Positions 61,871 through 64,000 of a stretch of 64,000 nucleotides of DNA are shown here, one piece after another. Made by a program: the position numbers and the translations under genes. Every line of letters begins with the position of its first letter. The stretch's first letter is position 1. The notes beneath the pieces were generated by a model that worked only from the letters and a program-made list of their open reading frames with translations, did not search any database and was not told where the DNA came from. Source of the stretch: Aromatoleum bremense (GTDB taxonomy: Bacteria > Pseudomonadota > Gammaproteobacteria > Burkholderiales > Rhodocyclaceae). Where the stretch lies: positions 1,550,001 to 1,614,000 of the forward strand of contig NZ_CP059467.1 of NCBI RefSeq assembly GCF_017894365.1, in the 5' to 3' direction.

Positions 61871-63232
61871 TCAGGCACTGCGCAGGGTAACCACGTTCCC
61901 GGCCGGTTTCTCGCCTTTCTCGATGGCGTCGAGCCTCGCCTCCCACGCCACGAGTGCGGTGCGCTTCTCGTCGGTGTAGCTGTGCCGGTCGTAGTGCGTG
62001 GCTTGCACTCCGCTGATCCCATGCGAAAGCAACTGCGCCCGCGTGTCGCGCGATATGCCCATGCCGGCGAGCATCGTCTCGCAGGTGCGGCGGATGTCGC
62101 GCAGATCGAACGGCTCGCCCTTCATGGCGGCGCTGATTTCGGCCACGCGCTTGCCCGGTGTCGTGAAGGTCATCGCCACCTTGCCGTGCGTCGAGAAGAG
62201 CCACCTGCCGCCCACGTCGCCGGGGACTTCGCCGGCTGCTTCGGCGCGCTTCTGCTCGCGCTTCTTGGCCCGGGCCACCAGACCAGCAGCGAGTGCGGCG
62301 GCTTTCGGTGCCAGCGGTAGCAGATGCTCGCGTGCGCTCTGTCGCTTGCCCTTCCCATCCCACAGGCGAAGCGTTGCCGTGTCGGTGTCGAAGTCGCTCA
62401 CCTTGGCGCGCAGCAGTTGCGCCATGCGTTGCCCCCCAGCCAGAAGCGCCAGCCGCAAGGCTTGGTCGGGCAACTCGTCCCCAAGGGCGTTGAGGTAGGC
62501 GCGCAGCTCGTCGGCGGACAGGGTGCGGTTTCCGGCCTGCACGGCGATGGCGGGAATGTTGTCGACCGGGTTGTGCTCGACACCGAAGGCGATTAGATCG
62601 GCAGGCATCGCGGAATCGAACGGCGCACGCTTGGCGGCGTTGTACGCGGCAGACAGGTAGCTGCGCAGTATCCCGGCGGCGCGCTCCTTGCCGGCCTCGC
62701 GCACCTTGCGCACCATCGCGGCGATCTGGTGCGAGGTCACTTCGCGGGCCGGGGCGGCGGCAATCGCTTCATGGGTGAAAACGTGGCACTTGAAGGCGGA
62801 ACGGGTCGCTGCGGCGCTCTTGTCCTTGCCAGTGCGTTCGAGATGGCCCGTGTAGGCGTCGCACAGCGCGCGAAGGGTGTAGCGGCTCCGTTCGTCGGCG
62901 GTGCGCTTGGCGGCCTCTTGCGCGGCCTTGGCGGCGGCTTTCGCTTCGGCCTCCTTCCGGTCGAGTTCTCGTGGATCGGTGCCGGATTCGACCAGCACTT
63001 GCAGCCGGTTCGCTTCTGCGCGGGCGTCGTCGAGGTTCCACGCGCGCACGTCGCCTATCGTGCGGCGGATGGTTTGCCGGTTCATCTTCGCTTCGAAGAT
63101 GTAGGACTTCGCGCCAGCGGTCGCACGCACGGCAAGGCGGGGCGCTACGGTGTCCCACAGGAAGGCTTGCTTCGTCCCGTCCGGGCAAGCGAAGCGGCGG
63201 ATGCGGTCGGGGGTCAGGCGTTCGCGCTGCAT
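61871..63232 (-). CDS. int: P4-type tyrosine integrase
   Basis: A 453-residue integrase. An N-terminal arm-binding DUF4102-like domain (RLAVRATAGAKSYIFEAKMN, RTIGDVRAWNLDDARAEANR), a core-binding domain and a C-terminal catalytic domain are visible. Catalytic Arg in GGQRMAQLLRAKVSDF, the second Arg in DLRDIRRTCETMLAGMG, His in LLSHGISGVQATHYDRHSY and the nucleophile Tyr at its end. It integrates the element into tRNA-Lys. It sits next to the right repeat and reads inward, the usual layout. The stretch preceding the catalytic Arg of box II has Asp where many have His. Confidence 0.93.
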   Translation of the reverse strand: MQRERLTPDRIRRFACPDGTKQAFLWDTVAPRLAVRATAGAKSYIFEAKMNRQTIRRTIGDVRAWNLDDARAEANRLQVLVESGTDPRELDRKEAEAKAAAKAAQEAAKRTADERSRYTLRALCDAYTGHLERTGKDKSAAATRSAFKCHVFTHEAIAAAPAREVTSHQIAAMVRKVREAGKERAAGILRSYLSAAYNAAKRAPFDSAMPADLIAFGVEHNPVDNIPAIAVQAGNRTLSADELRAYLNALGDELPDQALRLALLAGGQRMAQLLRAKVSDFDTDTATLRLWDGKGKRQSAREHLLPLAPKAAALAAGLVARAKKREQKRAEAAGEVPGDVGGRWLFSTHGKVAMTFTTPGKRVAEISAAMKGEPFDLRDIRRTCETMLAGMGISRDTRAQLLSHGISGVQATHYDRHSYTDEKRTALVAWEARLDAIEKGEKPAGNVVTLRSA

Positions 63233-63308
63233 GATATGTCCTCTGGGTTCTGGCTACACGGGGTAGCCGGCCTCTGATGACACCTGAGAATCTGGCTACA
63301 TCGCTTCC

Positions 63309-63329
63309 CGTGTAGCCACGGTGTAGCCA
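63309..63329. repeat. arm-type site, right end of island
   Basis: Same 21-base sequence as 56302-56322, in the same orientation, 76 bases upstream of the integrase start and 118 bases from attR. Further partial units (GGTAGCC at about 63255, GGCTACA at about 63294) cluster nearby. Probable integrase arm-binding sites. Confidence 0.55.
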
Positions 63330-63446
63330 GATTCTATCAACATCCATGCATGCGAATCAACGTTCTGACTCGTGTAGCATCAGTAAAAACAGTAACTTGA
63401 GCGATTGTGCATGTTGAACGGGATTGCTCGAAATACACGAAAATTG

Positions 63447-63537
63447 TGACTCTTAATCAGTAGGTCGTAGGTTCGAATCCTACTGCCCCCACCAGCAGAT
63501 TCAAGCACTTAGGCCAGTTCTCGCGGACTGGCCTTTT
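63447..63537. repeat. right attachment-site repeat (attR)
   Basis: Copy of 56198-56288 with one mismatch. It contains the 48-base 3' part of tRNA-Lys(CTT) plus the terminator hairpin. The chromosome resumes to its right. Confidence 0.85.
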
Positions 63538-63643
63538 TGTTGGCTGTCTTGCGGCGGCGGCACAGGCCGGCTCCGCCAGCTGCCGCACCCGGCACGTCCC
63601 CGGAGAACCCGCTCGATGCGTGCCCGATGCGCCACGAACTCGC

Positions 63644-63844
63644 TTACGGGAACGTGCCGCGGTGCTTCTTCTCCATGTCTTCGGTCTTGTGCTCGGGCGT
63701 CACGCCCATGCGCTGCTGATTTTCGCGCTGCTTTTCCTTGTCGCTCCGGGCATCCTCACCCTGCGTGCCGGGCTTCGGAGGGTTCGCCGCGGAGGACTGG
63801 GGATTGTCGGCTGTGTCCGACTTGCGCGTGTGAGGTTCGGCCAT
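63644..63844 (-). CDS. small, highly hydrophilic protein (66 residues)
   Basis: A 66-residue protein starting MAEPHTRKSDTADNPQSSAA, continuing NPPKPGTQGEDARSDKEKQR and a Glu/Lys-rich end (EHKTEDMEKKHRGTFP). It is almost without hydrophobic residues and probably disordered. AGGAGG lies eight bases before the ATG at 63844. No function can be assigned. It lies in the chromosomal flank after the island. Confidence 0.65.
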   Translation of the reverse strand: MAEPHTRKSDTADNPQSSAANPPKPGTQGEDARSDKEKQRENQQRMGVTPEHKTEDMEKKHRGTFP

Positions 63845-63860
63845 TTCTGCTTCCTCCTGT

Positions 63861-64000
63861 CTATGCTCCCCCGATTCCTTCAATGGCTACGCCGGTGCCG
63901 CCACACTCGCCGCAAGGTTTGCCGTCGATAACTCCGGTTCCCTTACAGGCGCGACAGGTGTTCTCGCCGGTTCAGGGAGTTCCGGGAGGTGCCTGGTCGC
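63861..64000 (-). pseudogene. DnaJ-type zinc-finger mini-protein with internal stop, cut by window edge
   Basis: Reading leftward from the edge, the frame gives DQAPPGTP, a TGA (63974-63972), then TGENTCRACKGTGVIDGKPC and GECGGTGVAIEGIGGA before the true stop at 63861. Two CxxCxGxG units make a small zinc finger. The GGA expected in the PGTPGTGE context is TGA, so the gene seems nonsense-mutated, unless translation begins after it. The N-terminus is outside the window. Confidence 0.5.

Larger units (their letters stand above)
56198..63494. mobile_element. tRNA-Lys integrated island (~7.25 kb, P4-type integrase, phage-satellite-like)
   Basis: Bounded by direct repeats of the tRNA-Lys 3' end. 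All genes inside run on the minus strand from the integrase near the right end to a small protein near the left: integrase, HigBA-like pair, hypothetical, AlpA-like, winged-helix, DUF1376, helicase, primase, small ORF. Integrase plus primase plus helicase and excisionase-like genes but no capsid, conjugation or resistance genes suggest a minimal integrative element or phage satellite. Most gene junctions overlap by ATGA, indicating one long transcript. Confidence 0.8.

Overview
The window looks like a chromosomal segment of a high-GC betaproteobacterium, most likely Rhodocyclales (Azoarcus/Aromatoleum/Thauera-like). This is inferred from overall gene content: ornithine-lipid synthesis, an APS-type assimilatory sulfate pathway with a DUF934 gene, a complete tol-pal block, and a large beta-oxidation locus. 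I could not run a database comparison, so genus is a judgement.

Region by region. (1) 1-4491: a truncated VOC-fold gene, then a metal-flavoured cluster (His-rich exported protein, HupE/UreJ permease, single-span 'transmembrane anchor' protein, DMT permease with a very His-rich tail), with an MFS transporter remnant and a broken RelE/ParE toxin. (2) 4532-17608, all on the minus strand: a beta-oxidation locus headed by a PsrA-like TetR regulator. It holds FadE-type dehydrogenase, two thiolases, two hydratase/dehydrogenase fusions of opposite domain order, a stand-alone crotonase, a FadL porin and a thioesterase. (3) 17768-26583, plus strand: olsB-olsA, a Tat-exported PhoX phosphatase, an M14 peptidase, an alpha/beta hydrolase, a LysE exporter and an ATM1-type ABC exporter. 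Two overlapping micro-ORFs lie between phoX and the peptidase on the other strand. (4) 26607-30791, an acquired zone of visibly lower GC towards its right side: an IS200/IS605 element with dead tnpA and apparently intact tnpB, a DinJ-YafQ toxin-antitoxin pair with operator palindrome, an integron-integrase remnant and a two-gene cassette-like unit.

(5) 30792-41647: a KefB-like antiporter, then cysB, a TauE/SafE permease and cysI-DUF934-cysH-cysD-cysN. These cover sulfate activation (CysDN), APS reduction (CysH) and sulfite reduction (CysI). A nitronate-monooxygenase-type enzyme follows. (6) 41836-49032: nfeD-slipin, ferredoxin reductase, an AEC permease, hslVU and an internally duplicated STAS-like protein. 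(7) 49250-55853: ybgC-tolQ-tolR-tolA-tolB-pal-cpoB for envelope integrity, followed by queE and queC for queuosine synthesis.

(8) 56079-63494: two tandem tRNA-Lys genes. The second is the integration site of a compact island of about 7.25 kb bounded by 91-bp direct repeats. It carries a P4-type integrase, a HigBA-like pair, small DNA-binding proteins, a primase and a helicase, with no obvious cargo. (9) The right edge holds a small hydrophilic protein and a zinc-finger mini-protein interrupted by a stop codon.
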